Counted from the stretch's first letter, positions 25,221-34,573 are shown. The stretch: 64,000 bases of DNA from Sporosarcina sp. Te-1 (GCF_017498505.1 NZ_CP071798.1:1426001-1490000), one strand, 5' to 3'. Program-made: numbers and translations. The notes: generated from the letters alone by a model not told the origin.

Positions 25221-25373
25221 TTAAAACCATCCTTTGCAATATCATAGGTAGAATAATTAACAATGTCTTACGTATTATAGAGAAAAATATTAATAAATAA
25301 ACCGAATTATATATTATAATATATGAAATAGATAATTATATCTATTAAAACATATAGATACGTTATATTCCTT

Positions 25374-25595
25374 TCATCTTCCCTCCTTGGCAAATTGATG
25401 TATGCGTTCACCTATTTCGTCTCGCACACGCTGGAACTCTGCCCAAACTTCGTCTGCTGTTCCGGTTGCTTTTGCCGGGTCATCAAATCCCCAATGCTCA
25501 CGACGGATTGTTGGGGGTGTTATAGGGCATTTTTTTTTCTTTAACAACAGCCATCTACACCGCTATAATATACTCCGGCTTAAGGTAAATCTTAG
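25374..25595 (-). pseudogene. Ghost of a second arsenic operon: 3' ends of arsC and of the flavoprotein gene
   Basis: 25374-25533 is about 90% identical to the 3' part of arsC at 30684-30843 and still encodes [14 protein letters not shown] and [13 protein letters not shown], ending in its own TGA. Directly beside it, 25543-25595 matches the 3' end of the Cys-tailed flavoprotein gene (28849-28900) at roughly 70% and decodes as [18 protein letters not shown]. In the intact operon these two ends are about 1.8 kb apart, so a deletion fused them. Neither fragment has a start. Confidence 0.75.
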
Positions 25596-25617
25596 TTAAA
25601 AAACACAGAAAACCCTT

Positions 25618-25649
25618 AAAAAAGGACAAATCCATAATGGATTTGTCCT
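25618..25649 (-). terminator. Terminator of the 3D-domain-like secreted protein gene
   Basis: Perfect 13-bp stem AGGACAAATCCAT / ATGGATTTGTCCT (25623-25649) around a single-base loop centre; minus-strand T run follows. Confidence 0.85.
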
Positions 25650-25692
25650 GCCACAATCTCATGAAATGATATAATGTGAGATACTTATCAAT

Positions 25693-26202
25693 TTAATTAT
25701 AAAATTCTAGGGTCATTTTTTGATTACCCCATTTGAGAGCACTTTTATATGCAGCATCTTCCGTAGAACAACCTAAGTTTAGATCAGACTTATTGTAAGC
25801 ATCTGTACGACAAAAACCCCACCAAATATCTATAGCATGACTTGATAAACTAGGGTCAATACCAGTATCTTTAACGTTATAAGTGTCAAGGGTAGCACCT
25901 TCATAATTCGTTATATGTTGAGGCGTAGTAACTATGGTTCCAAATGGAGTAGAAGTATTAACTGTGGTCTGTTTCATTGCTACATAACCTTTTCTAGGAA
26001 GATCTCCAGAAGCTGTATATCTTAGTTTTCCATCTCCACGATATTTGCTTGCTGTATAGGCTGTTACATTTTGATCGGGTTTTAATAGATAAAGTTGAGT
26101 TTCATTTTGATCGGATAAAAGGTAATCTTCAGCATATGCAGATAGTGGTGCTAAGCAAAATATTAAACTTACTATAAAGAATATCCCTATTTTCTTTTTC
26201 AT
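25693..26202 (-). CDS. Secreted protein with 3D/double-psi-barrel-like domain
   Basis: 169 residues. Signal peptide: MKKKIGIFFIVSLIFCLAPLS with an AYA-E cleavage site near 25. The mature part contains TAYTASKYRG, ASGDLPRKGYVAM, STPFGTIV, VKDTGIDP and IDIWWGF, in the same order as the AYxAS, ASG, VAVDP, PFGT, DTGGAIKG and DIY motifs of 3D-domain (MltA/YabE-like) murein proteins, but the middle Asp-rich motif is altered. A possible cell-wall hydrolase relative or inactive version. Two late cysteines (GFCRTD, LGCSTED) may form a disulfide. GGAGG lies before ATG 26202. Confidence 0.65.
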   Translation of the reverse strand: MKKKIGIFFIVSLIFCLAPLSAYAEDYLLSDQNETQLYLLKPDQNVTAYTASKYRGDGKLRYTASGDLPRKGYVAMKQTTVNTSTPFGTIVTTPQHITNYEGATLDTYNVKDTGIDPSLSSHAIDIWWGFCRTDAYNKSDLNLGCSTEDAAYKSALKWGNQKMTLEFYN

Positions 26203-26281
26203 ATTGAATTCCTCCAGTGTTTTGGTTTTTTATTGAATTTCGGACAAAATGAATAGTTAATCATAAAAAAATATCTCTCAT

Positions 26282-27760
26282 TCAATTCACGATCTCCCAA
26301 TAAAAATCTGGTACTGTGGCTATGAACAAAGCATCTTGGGTAAGTTCTAAATCTGCTATAATACCATCTGTTAGTGCTTCAAATACCCTTTCTACATGCC
26401 ATTCCTTAGCATCACCTCCAAATTTAATTAAATAAATTGTTTCATCCTCCGTAATCCCAAATAAATTGTTGCCCTTTTTTATCAATTTGCTAAATTTATA
26501 ATCAGTTTCTATCTTATTCCACTCACCATTTCGAATGTTCCGAACCCATATATGATCTGAAAGAAGGAACAAATCATCCCCAATTACCTTCATATATGAC
26601 GGAGTTTCTATACCTTGAGCTAACTCAATATCAGTCCATTTGTCACCATCTTCGAATAAAACTTGCCCATTACTTGTTAAAACAATAACTTCCCCATTAT
26701 TTGAAATTTGAAGTGAGATTATTTGTTGAGATTCAGGTTGAATAATTTTATCCCAATTTTCAACATGACCCCTTGTTTTATGAATATAGTTTCCAGATAA
26801 AATGGCAATATTATTATTTGTTGCGTAATCAACTTTTTCAATCTTTGTTTCTACTGAAAAAATATTTTTCATTTTTTCATTGGTCTTAATATGCCAAATC
26901 CCTAATTCAGTCACAGTGTATAATTCGTTTTCATCAGTAACCCATGCATCAATGATTACCTCATTAAAATTTAATGTATTCCAATCCCATCCATTATTTT
27001 TACTAAACTCAATAAAAGGCTGCACTGAAAAATTAAACGTCCTTGGCTTACGATCTCCCCAAATAACGGCTTGATTATTTTTAGCTGATATCCCTAAAAT
27101 AGCCTTTCCGATATTTGAATGCTTATAATTACCTGAATCTAAGCTAACCTTGGTTAACCCTCCTCCTTTTGGTATTTTTTTCATTGCATTCACTATCTCT
27201 CCATTTCTAACATCGAAACTAATTCTTGTAAAAAGGCTATCCCTATCATTTCCTAAAACAGTTGCAATAGGTTTACCGTTTTCACTATCCAGTAAAAAAT
27301 GATATCCTGTAGCCCAATCAACCCCTTTTTGCAATTCATATTTCTCCTGTGCGGTCCTCACTAGATAAGGACTATCGAATTTAATATCATCTAACGTTAT
27401 TGGATCTCCATTAATAGTCCCCTGCCCCACATGAGTGCCCTTTATTTCTCCTTCTGAAATCCCTACAATAAATTGTTGGTTTTTATTTGGAGTCTCAAAA
27501 AACAAGTTCCAATTATACCGTTTCCCTTTTACTCCTCTTGTTCCTCCCTTTGTTTCATCAACACTTGTTAATTTAATCAAATATGATTCTTTATCCCACT
27601 TTTTAGCCCTATCTAATCCGAGACTAATGGCCTCTTTAAGAGATAATTCAATATCCATATCAGAGGCTATATTTTTTTTATTTTTAGTTCCTATATAATA
27701 AAGACTAAAAATCAGTGAAAGTGTGAGTATAACCCACAATATTTTTTTGATGTTACCCAA
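26282..27760 (-). CDS. Membrane-anchored extracellular protein with beta-propeller-like repeats
   Basis: 492 residues. An uncleaved N-terminal anchor (ILWVILTLSLIFSLYYIG) is followed by a region with PepSY-like features (SLGLDRAKKWDKESYLIKL ... NWNLFFETP). From about residue 215 there are repeating segments with W/G pairs (NNQAVIWGDRKP, ELGIWHIKTNE, NNNIAILSGNYIH, GQVLFEDGDKWTDI, HIWVRNIRNGEWNKI) that look like five or six propeller blades. No catalytic motif seen. AT-rich codon use. I do not recognise the family. Confidence 0.7.
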   Translation of the reverse strand: MGNIKKILWVILTLSLIFSLYYIGTKNKKNIASDMDIELSLKEAISLGLDRAKKWDKESYLIKLTSVDETKGGTRGVKGKRYNWNLFFETPNKNQQFIVGISEGEIKGTHVGQGTINGDPITLDDIKFDSPYLVRTAQEKYELQKGVDWATGYHFLLDSENGKPIATVLGNDRDSLFTRISFDVRNGEIVNAMKKIPKGGGLTKVSLDSGNYKHSNIGKAILGISAKNNQAVIWGDRKPRTFNFSVQPFIEFSKNNGWDWNTLNFNEVIIDAWVTDENELYTVTELGIWHIKTNEKMKNIFSVETKIEKVDYATNNNIAILSGNYIHKTRGHVENWDKIIQPESQQIISLQISNNGEVIVLTSNGQVLFEDGDKWTDIELAQGIETPSYMKVIGDDLFLLSDHIWVRNIRNGEWNKIETDYKFSKLIKKGNNLFGITEDETIYLIKFGGDAKEWHVERVFEALTDGIIADLELTQDALFIATVPDFYWEIVN

Positions 27761-27770
27761 TATTCGCCCA

Positions 27771-28345
27771 CCCTCACCCCTGTTTAAAGTTAGGTACTCT
27801 TAGTGTAATTCTACATAAATGATCTTTCTCCTTTTCATTTTTAAAAATAATTGATTTTTTTGTTTTTTTATAATTTTGCATTTTCATAATCCAGTTAGAA
27901 TGACATAACTAAGTGACATAAGATGTGATTAAGATATTGAGTTTTTGAGGCTAGGAGTCGAAAGTAAATATCAAAATTTACGACCGAACTGAGGGAGCCA
28001 ATTGCAGAACGATAAGTAAGTTGCTGAGTAATACCATACAGTGAAATGCAGCAAGTCTGAAAGGCAATCCTCTCTCCTTATTAACCGGCTTTTGATTGCG
28101 CACAAAAAATGACGGCCAGTTTCCTGGACGCCTAGAGGAAATAAATATTTATCAAAATCAAGGATGCAACACCTTTCAAAAATATCTTGCCCCTTATATC
28201 TGATGCTTCCCAAGATAATTTCAAGAATATTGAAACCACCATAATTCACTTGAAGAAAATATTTGAGATAGAGAACAGTAGCAATAGCCCTTTAAACAAT
28301 TGAATCTTAATTAATATATAAAGAGGTTTTGAGTAATAAGTAAAT
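27771..28345. other. AT-rich intergenic stretch without a supported gene
   Basis: No ribosome-site-supported frame. A 92-codon minus-strand frame (27971-28249) has odd composition and no start signal; it may be a decayed gene but matches nothing I recognise. Confidence 0.5.
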
Positions 28346-28822
28346 TTATTTAATTATTCTTTTTTCCATAAGGCAATTATTGTGCCAAACACCATCTCGT
28401 TTCGCAATTTTCTCCCGAATGCCTACTAAACGGAAACCACACCTTTTATGTAATTGAATACTTGCTTCGTTTATTTCAAATATGGAGGACTGTAACATCC
28501 AATAACCAATTTTCCTAGCCTCCTTCTCTAAGTGAAGAAGGAGCTGTGTACCAATCCCTTTACCTGCTGCCAAATCCTTAACGTAGATACTAACCTCTCC
28601 AACTCCTCGATATACTGCACGTGCTGATATGGGGGCTATAGATATCCATCCCAATATTATGTCATTAACTTCAAATACAAAACGAAGAGTAGGATGGAAC
28701 TTACAGTTCCATCCCTCCTCAGTTGGTACATGAGTTTCAAATGTTGCCATCCCAGTATCCATGCCTTGTTGATAAATTTCCAGAACAACTGTCAAATCTT
28801 TCGATTCCATTTTACGTATCAT
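28346..28822 (-). CDS. arsN: GNAT acetyltransferase of the ArsN1/phosphinothricin type
   Basis: 158 residues: IRKMESKDLTVVLEIYQQGM and TGMATFETHVPT near the N terminus and RAVYRGVGEVSIYVKDLAAGKGIGTQLL in the acetyl-CoA-binding centre are typical of phosphinothricin/methionine-sulfoximine N-acetyltransferases. In arsenic operons this family (ArsN1) inactivates arsinothricin, an arsenic-containing glutamate mimic. It is the last gene of the ars operon here, 27 bp after the flavoprotein, which supports that role. Substrate assignment rests on family plus context. Confidence 0.78.
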   Translation of the reverse strand: MIRKMESKDLTVVLEIYQQGMDTGMATFETHVPTEEGWNCKFHPTLRFVFEVNDIILGWISIAPISARAVYRGVGEVSIYVKDLAAGKGIGTQLLLHLEKEARKIGYWMLQSSIFEINEASIQLHKRCGFRLVGIREKIAKRDGVWHNNCLMEKRIIK

Positions 28823-28848
28823 TTTATTACCCCTTTATGGGTTTTTCA

Positions 28849-30141
28849 TTAACAACAACCACCTGTACCACTATGACAGACCCCAGTTTCAGGTAATTGT
28901 AATTGTACATTTTCTGCAGCCTCTTTATCACCTGCTAAATAAGCAACAACTGAACGAACTTGCTCATAGCCTGTTGCCATTAAAAATGTTGGTGCACGGC
29001 CATACGATTTGGATCCAACAATATAAAAGTTTGGTTCAGGCTGCCTCAACTCTTTCTCACCATGTGCCGGTACGCTACCACAACTATGCGCATTTGGATC
29101 GATTAAAGGCGCAATTGCAGGCACAGCTTCTGTTATAGACTCTCTTTCAGAACGTAATTCATGATTGATATCAAAGTTCGGTCGATTGCCTGTGTTGACG
29201 ATTAAACGGTCAAACTGCTCCAAAACTTTTTCTTGAGATTCTAGGACAATTCCGTTTTCTTTACGGATACGTCTAATATGATAAGGTGTTATAACTTGTA
29301 TTTGACCATTCCTTACATACTCCGATATACGAACTCCTAGCTCACCGCGTGCAGCGAGCTCATCATTCGATCCTCCACCGAATGCATCCTCTACTCGGTT
29401 TTTACGCAATATCCATGAGATTGATGTTTTAGGATACTTCTCTTTTAACGCTACTAAGTTAAGCAACGAGTTAATTGCTGAGTGACCACCTCCAACAACG
29501 GCTATTCTTTTATTTGCATATAATTCCTCATTAGCCTCGATGTTTGGAATATGGTAATCGATACTTGACGCTAACTCTTTTTCAGTTCGCAACCAAACAC
29601 CATTACTCATTACCGGATTGGGATTCCCCCAAGTTCCAGTTGCGTCAATTACAGCTTTTGCTTTCATCTCTTTAAGACCGTTTGGTGTTTCTATATACAA
29701 CAGGAATGGTTGAGAAGAACGATTTGTTGATTTCATACGATCTATCCCATCACGTGTAATTGAGATGACTTCATGATTTGTATAGATATTTGGTGCCAAC
29801 ACTTCTGATAAAGGCAACAGATAGTCTTCCGCTAATTCTTTTCCGGTTGGTATTTTTTCTCCTTGTGGTTCTTGCCAATCTGCATTTACCAATAATCTCT
29901 TACCTGCTTTATCAATGTTATATTGCCAAGGTGAGAAAAGTGTCACATGCTCCCATGACCGTACATTCGCTGAGATTTCTCCCTTTTCTAATACAAAGAA
30001 AGAAACACCTCGTTCTTTAAGATGCGCTGCAGCCGCTAAACCGATTGGACCTGCACCAATGACCGCAACTGGTAAATCCTGCTCACAACAACCCGTATTA
30101 GGGTTACAGCATGTTGATTGTTGAATAATTTTAAATTCCAT
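28849..30141 (-). CDS. FAD-dependent oxidoreductase/monooxygenase of arsenic operons, with Cys-rich ends
   Basis: 430 residues. Two dinucleotide-binding motifs, VAVIGAGPIGLAAAAHL near 28 (FAD) and KRIAVVGGGHSAINS near 212 (NAD(P)H), with ATGTWGNPN between, as in flavin-containing monooxygenases and ArsO-type proteins. Unusual are the two tails: STCCNPNTGCCEQD at the N terminus and CHSGTGGCC at the extreme C terminus, cysteine clusters suited to binding As(III). Position between the HesB-like genes and arsN indicates a role in arsenic metabolism, perhaps on organoarsenicals. A decayed copy of its last codons lies at 25543. Confidence 0.8.
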   Translation of the reverse strand: MEFKIIQQSTCCNPNTGCCEQDLPVAVIGAGPIGLAAAAHLKERGVSFFVLEKGEISANVRSWEHVTLFSPWQYNIDKAGKRLLVNADWQEPQGEKIPTGKELAEDYLLPLSEVLAPNIYTNHEVISITRDGIDRMKSTNRSSQPFLLYIETPNGLKEMKAKAVIDATGTWGNPNPVMSNGVWLRTEKELASSIDYHIPNIEANEELYANKRIAVVGGGHSAINSLLNLVALKEKYPKTSISWILRKNRVEDAFGGGSNDELAARGELGVRISEYVRNGQIQVITPYHIRRIRKENGIVLESQEKVLEQFDRLIVNTGNRPNFDINHELRSERESITEAVPAIAPLIDPNAHSCGSVPAHGEKELRQPEPNFYIVGSKSYGRAPTFLMATGYEQVRSVVAYLAGDKEAAENVQLQLPETGVCHSGTGGCC

Positions 30142-30197
30142 TGTTAAAACTCCCTTATTTATACTTTTTGCTGTAAATAGAAATCATAACTGCCAGT

Positions 30198-30401
30198 CTA
30201 AAGCTGCTCTTTGATTTCCCGTAAAGCTTGTTTATAAGCCTGTTTTGTATCCTCGCCATATTGCTCAAGGTTCCCCTCAAAAATATGCGATTGCATCAGT
30301 TTTTCCACTTCCTCAATCGAACCTATTCGCGTTGATAGAACTAACTCGATGTATGAAACGAAATAGGATTTCGATAAGGTACCGGCATGGTTAACTCGCA
30401 T
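30198..30401 (-). CDS. Small hypothetical protein of the ars operon
   Basis: 67 residues from the ATG at 30401, which overlaps the TAA of the preceding gene (TAATG); a TTG two codons upstream is possible. Hydrophilic and helical, with IEEVEKLMQSHIFEGNLEQY and ALREIKEQL at the end; no cysteine. Tight coupling implies a function alongside the HesB-like protein. Not recognised. Confidence 0.6.
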   Translation of the reverse strand: MRVNHAGTLSKSYFVSYIELVLSTRIGSIEEVEKLMQSHIFEGNLEQYGEDTKQAYKQALREIKEQL

Positions 30402-30682
30402 TAGCAATTCACTGGCGCTAAGCCAAGTAACACTAGCCCCAGTTCCCTGCTCTCTTTTTCAGCATGGATAGTAACTTTATCTAGTGTGGAACTTACTTGT
30501 TTATCAATCAAAAATAATATGTTGTCTATTTCAATGATCTCATCTTTTTTTGAAGGTTCCACAAGTTCTACACCAATATTAGTTCCACAACAGCTTTGCA
30601 CACCATAAAAATGAATGATTTTATTTTCTTCCGCTGCTAACACTTGTGTTAAATAATCTTTCCCTTCAGGAGATAAATTCAT
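30401..30682 (-). CDS. HesB/IscA-like small protein of the ars operon
   Basis: 93 residues from ATG 30682; its ribosome site AAGGAGGG overlaps the end of arsC. The pattern (MNLSPEGKDYLTQVL, HFYGVQSCCGTNIGVELV, IDNILFLIDKQV, LLGLAPVNC) resembles A-type Fe-S carrier/HesB proteins, but the cysteines are at a CC pair and the C terminus rather than the canonical CxnCGC. It may bind metalloid or a cluster for the flavoprotein. In-operon position is firm; biochemical role is inference. Confidence 0.7.
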   Translation of the reverse strand: MNLSPEGKDYLTQVLAAEENKIIHFYGVQSCCGTNIGVELVEPSKKDEIIEIDNILFLIDKQVSSTLDKVTIHAEKESRELGLVLLGLAPVNC

Positions 30683-30683
30683 T

Positions 30684-31103
30684 TTATTTTCCCTCCTTGG
30701 CAAATTGATGTATGCGCTCACCTATTTCGTCTCGCACACGCTGGAACTCTGCCCAAATTTCGGCTGCTGTTCCGATTGCTTTTGCCGGGTCATCAAATCC
30801 CCAATGTTCACGACGGATTGTCGGAGGTGTTGTAGGACATTTATCGGCAGCATCTGCACACAGCGTCACCACAAGTTCTGCATTGTTTAGTAAATTGGGA
30901 TCGATGATATCTGATGTCTGGGTAGTAATATCAATGCCTACCTCTTTCATTGCCTCGATTGCCCTTGGATTAACCCCATGCGCTTCAATTCCTGCACTAA
31001 ATATATCCCATTCTTCCCCAAGAATTTTCTTACCCCAACCTTCAGCCATCTGACTCCTACACGAGTTTCCTGTACAAAGAAAGTACAAAGTTTTTTTTGA
31101 CAT
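30684..31103 (-). CDS. arsC: Thioredoxin-coupled arsenate reductase ArsC
   Basis: Reduces As(V) to As(III) by a cysteine relay on a low-molecular-weight phosphatase fold. 139 residues from ATG 31103 (AAAAGGTG upstream). Cys10 and Cys15 sit in the P-loop LCTGNSCRS, and Cys82 and Cys89 in [11 protein letters not shown], the same positions as in B. subtilis and S. aureus ArsC. The end has a partial duplicate at 25374. Product is exported by the upstream ArsB. Confidence 0.95.
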   Translation of the reverse strand: MSKKTLYFLCTGNSCRSQMAEGWGKKILGEEWDIFSAGIEAHGVNPRAIEAMKEVGIDITTQTSDIIDPNLLNNAELVVTLCADAADKCPTTPPTIRREHWGFDDPAKAIGTAAEIWAEFQRVRDEIGERIHQFAKEGK

Positions 31104-31127
31104 AAATATTTCACCTTTTCCATTCAA

Positions 31128-32417
31128 TTAGATAATCAATAACCATACATATAATCCCACCAATGTGATAAATAGAGTGGGAATCGTTAAAATTATACCG
31201 ACCTTAAAATATGATCCCCAGCCGATTTTCACTCCTTTTTGAGAAAGCACATGTAGCCACAACAAAGTTGCTAGTGATCCAATTGGTGTAATCTTCGGTC
31301 CAAGATCAGAACCAATCACATTTGCATAAATAAGGGCCTCACGGATTGTACCTGTAGTGTTAGTTTCAGCAATGGCCAAAGCATCTATCATGACTGTTGG
31401 CATATTATTCATAACAGAAGATAGAAAAGCAGCTATAAAGCCCATTGAGACAGTCGCAATAAATAGTCCCTGGTTCGCTGCACTTTGAATAACATCTGCC
31501 AATACACTTGTTAAACCAACATTTTTCAATCCATAAACGACTACGTACATACCGATTGAAAAAAATACGATTGCCCAAGGAGCCCCTCTCAACACTTGTT
31601 TGGGCTGTACAGTTTCACTTCTCTTTGCCATAAACAAGAAGAAGATTGCTACAATGCCAGCGATTATCGAGACAGGTACTTCCAAAAATTCGCTCGAAAA
31701 ATAACCGATTAGCAGGATGCCTAAAACAACCCAAGTTAGCCTAAACATTTTCATATCCTTTATCGCGTCTTTTGGTTGTTTCAAATCGTCTACATTGTAT
31801 TGACCAGGAATACTTTTACGGAAGAATAAGTACAGAACACTAATACTTGCAACGAGAGCAAATAAATTAGGAACAATCATCCTGGATGCATATTCCACGA
31901 AACCAATCCCAAAAAAGTCCGCTGAAACAATATTGACTAGATTGCTGACAACGAACGGCAATGAAGTCGTGTCTGCAATAAACCCACTGGCAATAATAAA
32001 AGGAAAAATCATTTTTTCACTGAACTTCAAATTCCTCACCATTGCAAGAACAATCGGAGTCAGAATCAATGCAGCACCATCATTAGCAAATAAAGCCGCA
32101 ACAATCGCACCTAGAATGCTGACATAAATGAACATTCGGGTACCATTGCCTTTGGCGAACCGTGCCATATGTAATGCAGCCCACTCAAAGAATCCTATCT
32201 CATCGAGTATTAAAGAAATGATAATGATGGCTATGAATGCTAGTGTCGCATTCCATACAATACCTGTAACATCCATAACATCGCCAAAGTCGACTACGCC
32301 ACATATCAAAGCTAAAGTGGCACCAATGCATGCAGTCCAGCCTATTGATAAATTTTTCGGCTGCCAAATAACGAAAACTAACGTAACAGCAAAAATTACA
32401 AACGCAGTAATAGCCAA
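31128..32417 (-). CDS. arsB: Arsenite efflux transporter ArsB
   Basis: 429 residues with about twelve membrane helices. Family markers: [38 protein letters not shown] and [24 protein letters not shown]. It is ArsB, not Acr3, which would be shorter with ten helices. TTG start at 32417 with GGGGGGAAAA upstream, 13 bp after the arsR stop. Confidence 0.94.
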   Translation of the reverse strand: MAITAFVIFAVTLVFVIWQPKNLSIGWTACIGATLALICGVVDFGDVMDVTGIVWNATLAFIAIIIISLILDEIGFFEWAALHMARFAKGNGTRMFIYVSILGAIVAALFANDGAALILTPIVLAMVRNLKFSEKMIFPFIIASGFIADTTSLPFVVSNLVNIVSADFFGIGFVEYASRMIVPNLFALVASISVLYLFFRKSIPGQYNVDDLKQPKDAIKDMKMFRLTWVVLGILLIGYFSSEFLEVPVSIIAGIVAIFFLFMAKRSETVQPKQVLRGAPWAIVFFSIGMYVVVYGLKNVGLTSVLADVIQSAANQGLFIATVSMGFIAAFLSSVMNNMPTVMIDALAIAETNTTGTIREALIYANVIGSDLGPKITPIGSLATLLWLHVLSQKGVKIGWGSYFKVGIILTIPTLFITLVGLYVWLLII

Positions 32418-32430
32418 TCAATTTTCCCCC

Positions 32431-32778
32431 CTAGCTGCACGAGATACGTAAACCTTGTTTTTTCAATTCGTTAATCAATTCGTCCTGTTCTGGCAAGTGG
32501 TCCAGAATACTATTAATAAGTGGATAATCCTCATGTTCAGGATTAATCGAATAGAAAATCCATTGTCCTCTCCGTTCTTCTTTTACTAACTCAATATCTC
32601 TTAACTTTCGAAGATGCTGGCTAATCGCCGGTTGACTCATTTTAAATATCTCAACAAACTCACATACACAACACTCATGTGATGCAAGCAATTTCATCAT
32701 AGTTAAACGCGTCTTATCGCCTAACAATTTTAAGAGTTGTGTCGCTCGCTGCAAATCTACAGTTTCTTTTGTATTCAT
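32431..32778 (-). CDS. arsR: Arsenic-responsive repressor ArsR
   Basis: 115-residue winged helix-turn-helix of the ArsR/SmtB family. The As(III) sensor is ECCVCEFVEIF in helix alpha-3, the classic CVC type, followed by the recognition helix SQPAISQHLRKLRD and wing EERRGQWIFYSI. First gene of arsR-arsB-arsC-hesB-like-67aa-flavoprotein-arsN. CAAGGAGGGG lies before ATG 32778. Confidence 0.95.
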   Translation of the reverse strand: MNTKETVDLQRATQLLKLLGDKTRLTMMKLLASHECCVCEFVEIFKMSQPAISQHLRKLRDIELVKEERRGQWIFYSINPEHEDYPLINSILDHLPEQDELINELKKQGLRISCS

Positions 32779-32799
32779 ATCGAACCCCTCCTTGTCTTT

Positions 32800-32828
32800 A
32801 ACATATAATTATATGCTTATATACGCAA
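32800..32828 (-). promoter_or_regulatory. ars promoter and ArsR operator
   Basis: TTGCGT (32823-32828) and TATGTT (32800-32805), 17 bp apart on the minus strand. The spacer and -10 contain a perfect 14-bp palindrome CATATAATTATATG (32802-32815), typical of ArsR operators with ATA arms. Confidence 0.75.
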
Positions 32829-32923
32829 GTATTTTGTTTCTTATTCACCTTCCTATTAAAACGGCTAAAGAACAAGAATCATGGACGCTTGAAGGATTAC
32901 TTTTATCATTGTTCAAATAAAAA

Positions 32924-32962
32924 CAGTCCAATTTCAGTGAATACTTCACTGAAATTAGACTG
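32924..32962 (-). terminator. Hairpin terminator-like structure upstream of the ars operon
   Basis: CAGTCCAATTTCAGTG pairs with CACTGAAATTAGACTG around 7 nt; on the minus strand TTTTTATTT follows. It probably once ended the nuclease gene remnant at 33122. Confidence 0.7.
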
Positions 32963-33121
32963 ATAAGGGAAGGACTATGAAATGATGGATTTACCCAATT
33001 ACAACATGTCTTTAATATTAAATTTATATTCTGTAAAACCTTTATGATATTTTTATTAGGCGTATATAGAAGTTAAAATGCCTTCCTTTCCGAAAAAAAT
33101 ATCCCTACACCGGTTTATGAA

Positions 33122-33415
33122 TCATTCACAGGCATATCCATCCCGATCGCCATCCATCTTTTCGGAGTATGCCGGATGGCCTTTTTTTACACCGTTCGGA
33201 TATTTTTTTCTCAACTCCGTGCAATTCGCGAACTCTTCTTTCGCAGCAGTATTCGCTTGTTTTTCACTCGGATATGTATCGCTATCAAAACCGCGATCAG
33301 TCGCATAATCTTCTAGCGTCCAAATACCGTTGCCTGCCTCTTTGGCTTTCTCCTGCGATTTTTCGTAATCGTCCAAGTGGCGTGTATTGGGAGGATATAC
33401 GTAAGCATATGACAT
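33122..33415 (-). pseudogene. 3' remnant of an excalibur-domain thermonuclease-like gene
   Basis: 97 codons: AYVYPPNTRHLDDYEKSQEK and AGNGIWTLEDYATDRGF are the C-terminal end of the SNase domain, followed by an excalibur domain (FANCTELRKKYPNGVKKGHP, then EKMDGDRDGYACE with the DxDxDG calcium-type loop). The catalytic first 100 or more residues are missing, and no ribosome site precedes ATG 33415. Distinct from the remnant at 22223, which ends in a different domain. Confidence 0.75.
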
Positions 33416-33560
33416 CTATATTAATAGTCTAATATATAGGTATATACTTATCAAAAACTAATATATGACACTTTATAAAGTAGTCCAATCAATACTATTA
33501 CTCATACAATTATTGTATAAATATGATAACTTTAAAAAAGAGATATAAGGCGTGTCCGGA

Positions 33561-33785
33561 ATGAAACAAAAACGTTATAACCAGGAATTTAAACAAACAA
33601 TTGTCGAACTCTACAGATCTGGCACATCTGTGAGTGATCTCAGTCGCGAATATGGTGTATCTGAAGTTACAATCTATAAATGGATTAAAGCACATTCCCC
33701 AATTGAAAATGGAGGCGGTTTGACACCCGCTGAAAGGTTTATGATTTCGAATCCACTTAAAAACCGTTTCTTCTTTTCCTTTTAA
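33561..33785 (+). pseudogene. Truncated IS3-family transposase OrfA
   Basis: MKQKRYNQEFKQTIVELYRS and LSREYGVSEVTIYKWIKAH form the usual IS3/IS150-type helix-turn-helix. Similarity ends after ENGGGLTPAE; the leucine-zipper half and OrfB are absent, and the frame runs out into unrelated sequence. 33790-34010 shows no convincing gene. Confidence 0.75.
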
Positions 33786-34030
33786 AGATGAGTTTAGTTG
33801 GCGCTGGAATATTTTGTTGAATTCAGGATATTCACTCAGTGCTATCTTGAACCACTTACTCAATAGCAATATAAACTATTTCAAGCTGGTAATGCTAAGA
33901 TGGGAGACTATTAAAAAAACGGTTCAATCGTCGTTTTTGTTACTGTTTATAAAATCTTTTTTTGGAAATATTGATAGTGCAAGGTGAAAGTCCACTGAGC
34001 TGAAAACTAAAAATGGAGGATGATATTACA

Positions 34031-34573
34031 ATGTATGAATCAATGTTGACCCACATCGATGCTGTTACGGGCAGCGGAAAGGTAATAATTTCTGCGAATG
34101 AGTCCACCGTTGTAGAAATCGTAATGGAGACAATCAAAAGCGGAAGGTCCGCATCGTTCTACTTGACCAATGACCAGGCCAAAGCGTTCAAAGCGTCGTA
34201 CTGGACGCCGGAGCGAATCAAAGCTTCCAAAATCCAGCTCATATCGAACGACGAGAAGGACAGGATCAAGGCTGAACTGGGGGTCGAAGTCCATTCCTTC
34301 CGCTTTAGCCCAATCCAGTGTGAGTGCGGACATATATATGGAGGATTTGAGTTCTTGCAACAGGGAATCCGCGAGCATGGAGTGAATTCCGTAAGAGCAG
34401 TCTTCAATCTGAAGAACTCAATGTTCCTTCAAGCCAACCCCACTTTAGTCCCCATCTGCCCGAACTGCGACCAAATGCTAGGAGGCGATGGAGGCCCAGA
34501 CCTAGGGGATCTCGAATACGACTGTGACCAGTATGTGGGATGCTGCATAGTAGAGCCAGACCGTCCAGTGTGA
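34031..34573 (+). CDS. Hypothetical cysteine-rich (probably zinc-binding) protein, C terminus altered by duplication
   Basis: 180 residues from ATG 34031 (GGAGG 9-10 bases upstream). The first half is a small alpha/beta domain (KVIISANESTVVEIVMETIK, SASFYLTNDQAKAFKASYW). The second half has CECGHIYGGFEF, PICPNCDQMLGG and DCDQYVGCCI, consistent with one or two zinc sites. Codons are visibly more GC-rich than the surrounding AT-rich island, so it may be a recent arrival. The last residues come from a tandem-duplication junction: without it the frame would read on through NTKKLAHLSD. Family not recognised. Confidence 0.65.
   Translation: MYESMLTHIDAVTGSGKVIISANESTVVEIVMETIKSGRSASFYLTNDQAKAFKASYWTPERIKASKIQLISNDEKDRIKAELGVEVHSFRFSPIQCECGHIYGGFEFLQQGIREHGVNSVRAVFNLKNSMFLQANPTLVPICPNCDQMLGGDGGPDLGDLEYDCDQYVGCCIVEPDRPV

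Noticed and set aside
25402..25599. Plus-strand frame over the arsC ghost
   Set aside because: It is the antisense of the arsC fragment; the same shadow occurs at 30712 opposite intact arsC.
27971..28249. 92-codon minus-strand frame
   Set aside because: No start signal, unusual Cys/Trp-rich composition, no recognisable motif.
33510..33869. 119-codon minus-strand frame
   Set aside because: Antisense of the IS3 OrfA fragment plus flanking DNA; no ribosome site or motif.
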